In this document: positions 38,641-50,900 of the stretch, piece after piece
Layout of the letters: every line of letters starts with the position of its first letter
How positions within the stretch are numbered: position 1 is the stretch's first letter
Position numbers and translations under genes: made by a program
The notes under the pieces: model-generated
Database searches by the model: none
What the model was told of the DNA's origin: nothing
What the model saw: the letters and a program-made list of their open reading frames with translations, nothing else
Source: Lates calcarifer
Taxonomy: Eukaryota; Chordata; Actinopteri; Centropomidae
Direction: 5' to 3'
Assembly (NCBI RefSeq): GCF_001640805.2
Contig: NC_066851.1
Span: forward strand, 8,497,712 to 8,561,711
Length of the DNA: 64,000 bases

Positions 38641-38944
38641 TTAAGGACATCATTGCTACAGGCAAGAAATAGTCATTTATACACACACTGACGTAACAAA
38701 CACTCCTGGCAGAACAACATTTGATGAACACATTTAAATAAACATTCAAAAATCAATACAGGAGTAGGCTGGACAGATGGATGGAAAATATGTAACTGCT
38801 CCTTTAACACTGATCCTGGGCCCATTGGAAAGCAGTACTGATACTGAGTGGATTTAGTGAAATAAAGTGGATGAAGCTCCTCAGTGATGGTCCAGGATCA
38901 GCTGAAAAAAAAATCAAACATCTCCATGGTGTTACTGTACAGAC

Positions 38945-39068
38945 AGAATTGATAACATTCTTTTTGTGTGTGTGTGTGTGTTCCTCTGTCTATTGACCGC
39001 CTCAGTGTTTTGTCTTTTTTCTATTCAAAACTATAAATAAAAATATTGAAAAGAATTGATAACATTCT
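38945..39068 (+). mobile_element. small retroposon with 17-bp target-site duplication
   Basis: AGAATTGATAACATTCT occurs at 38945-38961 and again, identical, at 39052-39068. The 90 bp between starts with T and TG repeats and ends in an A-rich tail (ATAAATAAAAATATTGAAA). The pattern fits a short retrotransposed transcript fragment. Confidence 0.6.
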
Positions 39069-40619
39069 ACAAATAAAGTATTTGGCCTGTGAGAAGTGGG
39101 GCAGTGGGTGAAACATCTTTGGGACACATTTCTGGGGGTGTTTTCTTTTTTCCTTTTTTTTCTCCTCTTGTTACAGTCTTCATTTGCAGTGACCTAGTGC
39201 TTTAGGTTAGAAATAACTTACAGAAGCCATTTATGAGCTCATAATGATGGCTTCAGCCGTATTCCAATGAGGCAGCTTGACATGAACTGGCCAGAGCCAA
39301 ATGAGGTCATGCTTTTAAGTAATGATCAGACCCACTTCTGGTGACACCATTTCCTGCTCGAGAGTGATTATTTTTACACATGCAATCACTGGTGTCCCCA
39401 ACAAATACATTAGTCTCACACCACCATTGCATTCACAGTGTCCTGCAGCAATTTTTTTGTTTTGTCACCACTACAAAGATTGGCATAACTGAGAAAATGA
39501 AGCTGATAGAGGAGAAACCTTGATGGGAGCAAAACCAGGTAACTTGTTACCTCATTGTTCAAGAGCATAAACTCCCAGACCTCAGTGATGTAATGTATAT
39601 TTGAGCCTTTTTGCGTGCACGTATGTGAGTGCATTAGTGCATGAATCACCACCTGCAGCACGCACACCACTGAACCCTCTCTCCAACAGTCAATAAAACG
39701 GCCCAGCCTTGAGAACCAGGCGTCCTCCCACAACAAACGTGGGAAGCAGAGGAAGCGCTGAGTCGACACACTGTTGTATTGTTTTAGCGGAGAAATGTGA
39801 TGACCGGAGAGATTTGTCGTGAGTTTGAGGGCCTGCTTTTAACGAGCGGAAAATGAAGCCTGGGAGCTGAATTTGCATGAAAGGCTTGGAAACTAATCAC
39901 GAAGCCCAGTGGGCGCTGGAAAAGACAGAATCCCTGTGCTGTCCATAATCGGCAGAGGCTCAAATTCCCAAGATTTAGCTACTTTTAACACAAGATTTTA
40001 CACATGTATAAGGAAAGAAATGGTGACATGACTTCATTAAGTAGAGTTAATTCATCACTTTGCTTTGGAAAACATGCTTTAGGCAATTTTATCATCTATA
40101 GCTATCACCACCTTCCATGTAGGTTTGCTCACCATGTGTTAAATTAAGTATGAGGTCATTCTTCAGGCAGACGGACTGTTAATGGGGCAGTCTGTGTCGA
40201 GTTGAACCAATGTCATGACTTCACTTTTTTTTTTCCTTTTCACTTTATGCAGGAAAAAGAAAATGACAGGCTGTTAATCTCATTATCACATTAGGATCAT
40301 TAGGCCACATTTGGAGATAAGCAGCAGCTATTACTCACAGCAAATTAAACCCAGGACCCTGATGCTGTAGCCTAACTTTTTGGCACAACTTGAGGGATAT
40401 GGACCATGCTCCATAGTTGGTATTAAATAAATAGATAATCATGAAATGAACAATCACATAAATAAACTGTTGAAAATGTTCAAATAGAAAGACAATCTAA
40501 TATTAAATGATAATGATTTAATTTTGAATTCAACAAGAAAAAAATTATTTTATCCTTCTTATTTTCATAAGAAAATAGTTTTACTTCAAAAATGCCCTTT
40601 TTCAAAAGTTCATTCCATG
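39069..40619. other. intergenic, no gene recognised
   Basis: A 117-codon minus-strand open frame at 39416-39769 has no family resemblance or splice context. No repeat is identified. Confidence 0.5.
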
Positions 40620-41340
40620 TTCACATTTTTCTCCAATAACATTTGTATTTCATGTCACTCTACTTGACAGTGGTGATGTCACAGCCTTGTCACCTTTCAG
40701 CCAATCACAAGCAAACAAGTTCAATAACTGCTACCATAATTAGCCAGTTAGCTTCTGTTAGCCAGAGCAACAATGTCAGAGTCATTATAAATCAGCTATC
40801 AAGATGCTGCTGTCAGTAAACATAGTAATAAAGCACACACTCACAGAAACTAACTTTTTATTTACCTACCCTGCTAGCGAACTAGCTTATCAGGATTGTA
40901 GTTTGCTAACAACACTAACATGGACTCTTCATTTGCTGCTGAGTGCTGAGTAATACCAAAGTCCTTTCTAGGCCTACCTTATAACGTCTCTGGTAACACG
41001 CTCAGAGTCCAGCTAAGCTAGCTAGGTAGTATGAACAGTCTTGTTTACTTAAGTCTTTAAAGCTACAGAAGTTTAGTTTCTGCATCTGTGTTTAGTTACA
41101 AATGTGTCCTCCACAGCTGCTTCTTGTGCTTCTTGTTGGTTCATTAAGAATAACATTGGCTTTGTTGCTGCTCTAACTAATAGGAGCTAACTAGCTAAAT
41201 ATGGTAGCAGTTATTGCGGTTGCTTGCTTAAGATGTAGGGGGTATGTGATTAGGTGAAAGGTTAGAGCACAGTTACAACACCACTGTAATGAAAAGTGAC
41301 ATTATGAAATATAACTTAATGTGATATTGGGAAAAATGCC
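40620..41340. mobile_element. foldback element with ~150-bp inverted arms
   Basis: The left arm (about 40622-40775) and the reverse complement of the right arm (about 41148-41338) share, in order, CATTTTTC-x-CCAATA, TATTTCAT-x-TGTCACT, ACAGTGGTG, CACCTTTCA-type sequence, CAATAACTGCTACCATA and AGTTAGCT. There is no coding capacity. The size of about 0.7 kb fits a long-TIR MITE. Confidence 0.75.
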
Positions 41341-42375
41341 ATAGAGAAAAAAAGACAGACTGTGATGCATCTACTGATCAGCCGAAATGATGCAATTCAA
41401 TAAAGATATTAATTAATAATATAAAACAATATTATTTTTATCAGCTGATTTCTAATACAGTCCAACAGAAATGATAAACTAGGTTCTGGGCAGATGGTAA
41501 ACTACACCCTGAATTCTTCAACTGGTCTGGAAAGTGAATGTGAAAAATAAATGGACCATTTCCAGATCTTGAGGTTTGGAAATTGCACAACAAGTCTGGA
41601 AAGTATATTAAAAACACTGTTACCCTTTGCTGACATGCAGCACATGCAACATTTTATGTTTATGTTTTATTCCTGCTGTCATTTAATATAATATGATATT
41701 TCCTCTTGTGGAGAGGAGGCTGTTTTGTTGAGAGTAATACTGCCCTACCAGCCATTATCAACATGCTGTACTGTTGGCTGATGTCTGATCAAAAATCAGT
41801 AAATGCAGTCAACATATTATGATCTGGAGCAAGTCTATAATATAATGAAGGATAACATATATGGGAGGGATAATAAACCACCACAATACCAACACAGGTA
41901 AGAGTTGTCTATAGTGGCAAAGCTACAATTTCATGATAACTGGGCAAACTCCATCTGCTGATGGAGCTCATGTGATATGATCAAAAGCTCTAGAACATTT
42001 CCTACATGGATGTTGAGGCTCCTTTCCCAACTCAAGAAAGAACTTTGAACTTTAGCCTTGCTACAGTTTACAGTATGGTGCACGAGTTGAATAATATTAA
42101 AGTACTTATTCTTCAGTAAAGGTTCTGTTTTAAAATCTACTGCAACTTCATACGCAGCAGTCCTAATAAATTGATTAAAATGAGTAGTCATACAAGTTTT
42201 CCGAATAAATCTTTTGCGTAATGTAGTAAACCTGTATATGTGTATCTTGAAATTGATCAAATATTTTAAAAAATATAAAAGTGAAACTATTTGGCATTAT
42301 TTATTCTTTCAGTGTTATCCATCTCTCTATCCACCCACCTATCATTCCAGGAAGTGATTTTGCCAGCACACTGAG

Positions 42376-42396
42376 CACACACACACACACACACAC
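42376..42396 (+). repeat. short CA microsatellite
   Basis: About ten CA units. Confidence 0.9.
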
Positions 42397-44608
42397 TAGG
42401 GTTCAAGCATCCTGTTTGTCTCTGAAGTTGCTGACCTGTTTCTGTTTAGTTTGGACTGTGTAACATGGCCTAAAAACCTGAGAAAACTGGAGATGGCACA
42501 AGAGCAGAAGCACCGACCTCTGCTTTAAATATGGCTCACTGTATTCTTTTATTAAAACTGTCTCCTCAGGCTTTTTACTTTGCCGATGATTTCATTGGTG
42601 TGTTTTATTCCGCAGACTCGGCCTATGCTGATAGGTTTGTCACCTTGCTTCCCAGAGGAGTTGTTAATTTGTCTGCAGTGAAAATTACCACATCATTTTA
42701 CTTTTGGAAATGCTTTGCGACGCTTTTGTACCAAGAATAATGTTGTCTTGGCTTTACTGGGGAAAAAGCTCTCAGTTTTACAATCTGCAGCCTGATGACA
42801 TTAAACGTGTCATTACTTATTTGAAGTCCAGATTCTTATTATCACTGTCCTGTTGAGCAGCTTTGAGAGTAATTCTGATTTTATGATTAAAGTTACTACT
42901 TCATAGAGCCCATCAAGGTTCATCCAGCAGTTACATAGCACTGTGGTTCAAATGAAGAGGGTCAGTTAATGTGATTTGCCAGTGCATGTGGTGAAATATG
43001 CTAAAACCGTACAAATCTGAACAAAAATATCGAGTTAACATTCCAGTCAAGTCAAGACCACAGTGAGAGTGGAATCAAAATATTTTTCTATGAAATTAAG
43101 TCATACGTGCTCAGGAAAGGCCTGTGCTCAGTCTGCAGCAGGTATTTCAATTTCTTGTTTAAATCCTTACACAATGGTTACATCAGCACTGACGTGTGTC
43201 ATAACTTCTCTGCGTACTGACAGAGAGGAAATCCTTTGACCTGGTGTGCATCTGTTCAACAGCTCAGACCCCGGGCTTAATGGATGAGTGAGTGTGTTGA
43301 CTACTAATAAGTCTCACGGGACCGACTGAGACTGAGTTAGAACAGTCACAACAGTCTGATTATTATCTATATAAAGAAATGAGAACTATATCAGCAAGTA
43401 GACTCTTATATTTGCACAGCACCACTTCCTGTGTATACAACAAAATCCATCATCCTCTAGACATTAAGACATACCGAGAAGACTGATCTCAGAACCATTC
43501 CTCTTGGCAAACCTTCCTCCTTGAGAACAAGTCATCTTATAGCATGAGGACTCACAGGACAATGAACTTGAATATTTTCCCTTTTTGTTCTGCTTCTTTA
43601 CTATTCTGCAATATCGGGGTGGGCCTCACTTTGGCCCCACGGCACTGCAGGGTCTGCTGACTTTCATAGCGCTTCAATGTTCAAGTGGCATAACGCCTTG
43701 GCCAGGAAGGACCTTCCCACCTGGGTGTTCCACCAAAAAAGCGTGTTGATGCTAAGATTACTGTAAAGGCGTGACCCCTGAGAGCTATGAATATCCCATG
43801 TTCTGTAGTGTGAAGTATATTGTGGGCTCATATCGGGCCAAGCATTTCTCTGTGGGTTTGTAAAAGCTAATGCACGATGTTTAAAGGTAATAATACCCAC
43901 TTTTATTGCTATTCTGGCATATAGGACAAACAATTATATCAAACAGTAATAAAGAATGATAATTTGACTGATTTACAAGACAATATATAAAGACCTTATT
44001 GCTCCTGACACTGATAAAATCAACTAGTGAGAGCAAATTGAAGAGAAACTGTTCTGACCAGTGTCTTTGCTCTTTGTTCATTAGAACCCATGTTTCACTT
44101 TTACTGCTTAACGATAGGCGGAGAAGCTGACAGCCTTGACTCATCAGAGACAAGACACATATAATACCCCCAACACACAAATACACACACATCCACCCCC
44201 TCCCAGCTGTATCCTCCATAACCGGCACACCGGCATGTGAGCCTTGTGGTTTGAAGTGGAAAAAATGGCTCTAAATCAGAGAACCACAAATCACAGACAG
44301 GCTATAGTTCAGCTCCAACAATCACTACTAGTATGCACGTGCAGGCACACGTACGCATACACACCTCTCAGACAGAGCTTTCTGGTCTATGTTCTCATCA
44401 ATGCGTGTAGCTACATAGGAAAATAAAGACTAGAGAAATAGTTGAGGGAGTGAGGCTATCCACTTAAGCAATTACAAGCTTTGGGGGCCCAGATTTTCCA
44501 TGACTTAATCTCAGCAGCTTCTGGTGTTCACCATGGAGGCTCCGCAGCGTCTCCTGGAAAGAGGCCTGAGACAGGGAGATGGTGGTTTCTGATACAGATG
44601 GATGTCCA

Positions 44609-44628
44609 CCCCCCCCACCCCCACCCCC
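44609..44628 (-). other. G-quadruplex-type tract on the minus strand
   Basis: C runs of 8, 5 and 5 separated by single A bases. The 8-base run can supply two G-tracts on the minus strand. Confidence 0.6.
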
Positions 44629-45509
44629 AGGGTTCAGTGGTCCGGACTTCCATCATACATCAGAGGAAGTCTAGACATTATAAAGGTTCCCACTACACTG
44701 AGGAGAAATGGAGGCTTTTCGTCGTCCGATGCTCAATCAATCTTTGCTATCTTCTCTAGCCTCATGTTTTTCTCCCATACATCTTCTGGTGTAGTCTTCT
44801 TTTTTCTGATCTGTTCTTCAAGCCTTCTATCACTACAGCTATAACTTACTCTTGACTCTCTAAGAAATGTCTGCAGAGGTTACCTGGATTATAAAGGGCT
44901 GGGCTTTGGGTGTGGGCAAACTGGAATATAGCCTGTCTAGGCAGAGTTATGTAAGACTTGGCATTACTGGCTCTCACAACTGCTATGCGTTCTCCACAGG
45001 CTGTGGCCCGCATGGCATTGAGCTTAACCCAACAATATTTCATGCCAGAAAGGAAGATAATGTCTGCTGCTGCTCACCTCTGCTTGATGTTTTCTGCATA
45101 TGTCGGCTCCCCCAGCAAGGCAGGAGCGGCTGTAAAATCTATTTAGGTCAGAAGGTATTACGTTTCAACCCTTGTTCCCTGTCTCAGCAGTTTAGGGGCT
45201 TCACAGTGCTGTGACTCCATTTGTCTCCATCCAGTAGATGTTTCTGCCTTATGTATAGTGCGTAGTGTACAGGAAACAAGGAGGACAGGCCTCACAATGA
45301 TACAACACAGAGGAGAAAATGGAAACCATTTTTCCTATGTTGAACCATCTGAGGAGGCTTGCTCAGCATGTGTGTTTTTTTTCAGCAACACTTTTTCAAC
45401 ATTTGTCTTGCTGCACACATTCACACTGTCTGCTTGTCAACACTGAGCAACTTGACTGGAGAAGTCTGGGGTGAATTTATAAGTGAACCTTCAACAGATG
45501 TTGAAGGGA

Positions 45510-46195
45510 TAGCAAGAAATATTTAGACACGTTGGGAATTACGCTAATTTGTGCTTTTGCCAAGAGTTAGACAAGAAGATAAATATGAAGCTAGTCAGTG
45601 GCCAGTTAGCTAAGCATAGCACAAAGACTGAAAATAGGAGGAAAAAACTTGCTTGGCTCTGTTCAAAGAGGAAGAATCTGCCTACCAGCATCTATGAAGC
45701 TTACAAATTAACATGTTACCTTGTTTGTTTAATCCATATGAAACCAAATTAAAAAGAAACCTTGGGCTTGTATAAGGCTGCAAATCCACCGTATCTGGCT
45801 GTTACATTTGAATAAAATCTAATATTACCACTGAGAATTTAACAGAACTACAGATGGTGTGTTTGTTTCTGGTTGCACCTAGAAACAGGGGTAACCACCT
45901 TGGAAAAATGTGTGAGATATATTGGATGACTGGAGGTTTTCAGTTGTCTTATGTTTCTTTCTTTTTTTTTCTTCTTTTTAAAAAAAATAGATTTACTAGT
46001 AAGTTTTAGGGGTGCTGGTGGGTAGATGGTTCCTACCAAGGCTAGCTGTTTCCCTCTGTTTCCAGTCTTTATGCTAAGCTAAGATAACCAGCTGCAAGCA
46101 ATAGCTTCATGTTTACAAGGCAGATATGACAGTCATACTGATCTCTAGTACTGAATAAGCGGTTTTCCAAAAATGTCTCATTATGCCTTTAAATG
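45510..46195. mobile_element. MITE-like element, GCTAAGCTAA family (copy C, most complete)
   Basis: The left end shows AATATGAAGCTAGTCAGTGG, CCAGTTAGCTAAGCATAGCA and AAGACTGAAAATAGGAGGAA. The right end reversed shows CATGAAGCTATTGCTTGCAG, CTGGTTATCTTAGCTTAGCA and AAGACTGGAAACAGAGGGAA. The ends form about 140-bp inverted repeats around a non-coding centre that includes GCCTACCAGCA. Confidence 0.75.
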
Positions 46196-47089
46196 AATGT
46201 AAATCTTTTGGGGCATTTAGTCATCCCTGTATTTCTCAAGTTTGATACAAACTACTAAAAAAGACATTACATCAGAAACATTACACAGCCTACCTACTTT
46301 TTCACTGACAAATTATTTACATTTACAGCCAGGTTTATAATGCGTCATATAACAAATCATCACTTACGGTAATTTGCCACGATACTAGAATACCGTCATG
46401 GATACCTTGTGTCCAAGCGCTGGACTGTAATGATTTCCATTTCACTTATTCCAAGTGAAATATCCTTTCAAGGTGTTCACATGTGTGGGTGTATGTATAT
46501 ACAGTGTGCAGTCAATCAGTTGTGTGTGCATGGGTGTGCTTGACTCAACGTGTTTCCAGGTACATAGGCAGCTACACAAAACCAGTGCTGGAGAAGATCC
46601 ATGGCAGCAGATGACTGGGCAGCTTCATGTGGACCTCAGATGTTTGAAGCAAGCTCTTAGAAAAGGAAAATTCCACAGAGTACAAACAGTAATTCAACAG
46701 CGGCATGTGCTGCAGCAGCTTGACAGTGTATGGTATGATATTCGCAGATCAGAAGGAGTCTATAGGGAAAAAGAACAACATGACTGGTAGCTGTGTATGT
46801 GAAGACTTCAGCAGACAGGTCACTTCAGATGTGGAAGATGAGGGCAAAGAGAGGTTATAGCCCTTTTGTAAACTTGGGAGCAACCAGCCTGGGAATAGAA
46901 AGATATATGGCCTTAATTTAAGAGTGGGGTCTCCCTGTCAACACCACAAGGATTTAGACTGAGCATCTGAGAGTCTGAGCACAGCATGGACCCGGCTAAC
47001 AAGCATGCACGTAGTCATGATCACAATGATGGCATCAAGATGAGGTCTAAATCTATGACTGTATCCTCCATGACCGGCAAACATGAGAG
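46196..47089. other. intergenic, no gene recognised
   Basis: A 111-codon plus-strand open frame at 46455-46790 has no recognisable family and is interrupted by simple TGTGT sequence at its start. Confidence 0.45.
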
Positions 47090-47320
47090 ATGGCAAACAT
47101 TTCTTGCTTTGTTAAATTAAAAGCTAAATATCGTTTTTTTTTATCTGTCTGTTAAGTTTGCAGGAAACAGTTAGCTTAGCTGCTTCCCACTGCTGCCAGT
47201 CTAAGCTAAGCTAAATGTCTCATGGCTGTAGCTTATTTGGCAACAGATATGAGAGTGGTAGCAATCTTTTCAACTAAGTCTTGGCGAGAGAGAAACTATT
47301 ATAATAACCTAAATTTACAG
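47090..47320. mobile_element. MITE-like element, GCTAAGCTAA family (copy D, one half)
   Basis: It matches the right-half pattern: GCTTCCCACTGCTGCCAGTC, TAAGCTAAGCTAAATGTCTC, GGCTGTAGCTTA, ATATGAGAGTGGTAGCAATC and TCTTGGCGAGAGA. Confidence 0.65.
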
Positions 47321-47390
47321 TTAGTTTAGTTAGTTTAAAGTTATCCACTGGTTTCCCCCTCATTTCCATATGTTAACAGTTTACCGTTTT

Positions 47391-47411
47391 ACTGATAAAC
47401 AGTTTATCAGT
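47391..47411. repeat. 21-bp palindrome
   Basis: ACTGATAAAC and GTTTATCAGT are exact reverse complements around a single A. Confidence 0.9.
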
Positions 47412-47886
47412 GGTTGATAAATAGTGCTGTAGATTACACAACTCAAGTAAGTAAGTTGCCAGAGTCTGCTAACTGATTTTCATATTGCGCAGATATGAAT
47501 GAAAATCAATGGTGCCTGGACTGGTAGGAAACATTCATCCTAAAATGTAAAACTGGTGGCATGCATTCAAAAATGGTCAGCAAAAGTGTTGAGACCATTT
47601 CTATTTCTATTTCTATTTATATTGAAGGAATTAAGGCCACTTGCAAACATGTGGGTTTGAGTGTGTCTTCAGATATGCAACTGAACAGAGGTGTGTCAGG
47701 AAGAGTTCTGACAAAACAGAGATTAACATCATCTTGTTTTGGCTCTGCAGCTTACAGCAGCTCATTGGCCCCTTGCTTGGTTTCCTTCCAACCAGTCACA
47801 TATGTCCTCCTGACAGACATTCCTGTTCTGTCCGTCTGCCACAGCAGGCAAGAGCTCAGCTTGTCTCCAAACACCACCAGATTGAC

Positions 47887-47910
47887 GGGGTGGGGTAGGG
47901 GTGCGGGGGG
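47887..47910 (+). other. G-quadruplex-type tract on the plus strand
   Basis: Four G runs (4, 4, 4, 6) with loops T, TA and TGC, a textbook G-quadruplex pattern. Confidence 0.8.
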
Positions 47911-50900
47911 ATTTACAGTTAAGTGTAAAAATCAGGAGCAGATTGGGTGTGTTTCCCTGAGGTGTTTGATGTGTCAGCAGCCTCACATGGGTGGAGTGCT
48001 AGTTCACTCATTCATACAGTACATGTACATACAGATGCTGTCTGCGGCTGAAGAAATACAGGAGATGTCACAGCAGCAGCACACCTTAAGAGAACAAAAC
48101 AATGACTGATGTGCATTTGGGCATTTCTATTTGACTGTATGGGTGTATGACTGTTTGCATTTGCACATCAGGGGCTAGATACCACATGCAGCCATTGCAA
48201 AAACAACAAAATCCTACTTTCTCACCGTAGTTATGGTTATTTTGCACCTAATATCAGTCCAAACCTTCAACAGATCAAGTGTTTGTGCTGCCAAAAAAAA
48301 TAACTTTTAATGGGACAGAAAGGAAGAGCTGAGTAAGTGGATTATGGGAGTCACTGCAAGCTCCATTAAGGTTGTAAAGAGAGAACTGGATGCACACGTT
48401 AGTCCACAATGCCAAAGGTTGTCACTTAATCTGTTTTCTAGAAATGTCCTCTTTTCAAGGTGTCCACAGGCCAAAAGGGGAAGTGTGGCCTCACTGACAG
48501 GGTCTCAGGCCAAGGTCCAAGCTGTAAAGTTTACGAGCTCTTGACTGTGAATGTGAACAACTTGAATTCCAGCTTGAAGAGACTTGAAGAGGTAAATTGA
48601 TTTTCTGCTGTCAGATTACAGAAACAGTTTAACCGCAGCCCTCTGAACTGGTGACCATGCAGGCATTTGCTCGCACGAATATATCTGTAAAGGGGATGTT
48701 TCAAGGCTGCATGCCTTTTATGGTCTGGATTTATAGCCCGCTGACAAAACATCACATGACTGAATGAAAACCCAATAACATATACGCACACACAAATACA
48801 TCCCTGCTCATTAATGGTAATTGGGTGGCAAAATGTAACACCTGGAAGACTTAAGATTGGTTTGGTTATCTAACCTGTGTCTACCCAGGGTGCTTCCCCA
48901 TAACTGTCACTCACCACACTGTAGTGGGCCTACAGCGGCTTGCTGCCCTGTAGCAAAATGGAAATATTGTGCTTCTGAGTTTAATACCATCTGCCCTACT
49001 GCAAAACTCCTTAAACAGTGACAGGAAATATTTAGACAACAAGATCAGCTCTGTTGAAATCACAGGACAGATGGGACCAGACAGAGCCGAGAGTTGAGAG
49101 ACGGAGGAAGAAAGAGAAAGTGACTATTGCACAGTAGTATGTGAACTGTCCCGCTATGAACTGCGAGAATGTTTTCCTATGATTTGGCCAACTTAAAAAT
49201 GTGGTTTATTTTTGGATAGACTCATTTAAAGCATTATCAGAACTTTGTCTTTAAAATCATTTTATGCCTCAAATATTTCCTCTTACCGTTTCCTGTCACA
49301 AAGAATATACAAAGAAAGTACCAAAACAGAGGTTTGTGATCATACAGAGCATTGCAGGGGAATTGCAAGAAACAGATTTGGAAAATAATCATCAAGATCA
49401 GTACAGCAAAAGCAAAAATGTCCTGGATCCTACATTTCCCATAATGCATAATCAATAACCTCTTTGGTTTGCCTGTGGAATGCCACTTTCAATCTCCACA
49501 TCACTGTCAGTGATAAATCTGTAGTCTTTAGGCTCAAGCTGAGATAAAAATGACCCCTGATGACATCACTAGGGTTATGTTTTTCAGACTTTGCTTTTTT
49601 CACAGGCTGTGTACTATTTTTTCTGATTTATGGTCCATCTTCCTCTATAAGAATATTTATATTATATAAATATAATGCCAAAAAACATTTTGGAAAATCT
49701 AAATGATCTACAATTTGATTTACTCCAGTAAAAGTAAGAATATTACACTGTAAAAATATTGTACCAAAGCATAAAAAGTTAAAGTACTCATAATGCTGAA
49801 AGGATGCTGTTTGTATTACACATGTATATGTTATTGATTTGATTTGTTGGTACTGATGCACTAAAATACAAGCAGCATTTTAATGTTGTAGCTGGTCCAT
49901 AGAGCAAATTCTAAGTAGTTACTTTACTATTTTTTTGGTGTAATCAATAGTAACATATACAATTTTATTAAGTGATTATATACTGTGTATGTAAAGTTTT
50001 GTACCTGCACGCCCATAGTCCATCAACACAGGTGTTTTCACTTCCTGTGCCTAATTAGTCACTTTCTTCGATCAGCATGGGCATGTACAAATTACACTTG
50101 AGTGACATCTGCCTAATGGTGCAGTCAAACCAAAATTCACTTTGTATTTTTGTCTGTATGGATTGGTGAGAAACACTTTTTTACTTATGGGTGCTCCTCC
50201 TTTCACTTCAAGTAGACATTATACATTTTAAATGAAGGGTTGCATTGTTTGATAAGATAAAATAAATGAACTTCTGCCAGACGAGACAGATTAGTTCATA
50301 TCTGATCCAGTTCACTCCTCTCAGTTGTGGTTCAAGTATTTCCAGCAGCATTCAAGTCCACCATTTAAGCGTTATCATCGAGCCATACGTCAGGGGAATA
50401 ACAGAGAGGCAGTGTTTATTTCCACAGTTCCCTCCATTCATCAATCCGGTGATCCCTGCTACTGCATGAACCCTCACGTCACATGTGTTTAGCTCGGCCT
50501 TCGCGTTTCCTCCGTGTGGAGTAATCAGAGCACAAATCCAGACGACTCAGACAGTGTTTGGGTCCTAATCAGACTGCAGGAACTCCCGCTCTCTCTGTGG
50601 TTTAGACACATAATAATCCCAACGTCAGTCAGATATGTCTGTGCAAACACATATGTGCTGCTTTCATGAGGCTGCCCCTGGCTTTCACACACATAAACAA
50701 TCTTGCTTTGATTTCCTCTCTTCTTTTTTGTCTTATGTCCGCACATAGTACAAACACATTTGCGCACACGCATACGGGAGCAGTGGTGTAAACCTATTTC
50801 CACCTGTTTCTGATTACTCTAATTGGCCAGTGAGGTTGAGGAAATGTGTGACAGCTGAATCTGGGGTAGCAAAACTGACCCCGGTGAAAAATGAGTGGAA

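Larger units (their letters stand above)
41341..45509. other. intergenic, no gene recognised
   Basis: Contains a short CA repeat (42376-42396) and a C-rich G-quadruplex-type tract (44609-44628). Several open frames of 60-115 codons on both strands show no family resemblance or splice context. Confidence 0.5.

Noticed and set aside
46455..46790. 111-codon plus-strand open frame with a helix-like C-terminal half
   Set aside because: It starts in TGTG simple sequence and has no resemblance to known proteins or supporting splice sites.
44208..47080. Near-identical 21-mers (CTGTATCCTCCAT-x-ACCGGCA) at about 44208 and 47060
   Set aside because: Similarity does not extend into the flanks, so there is too little to call a repeat family.
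47561..48109. 182-codon plus-strand open frame, the longest in the window
   Set aside because: It crosses TATTTC repeats and a G-rich tract, shows no domain or family resemblance, and its length is within what chance gives on 64 kb of two strands.
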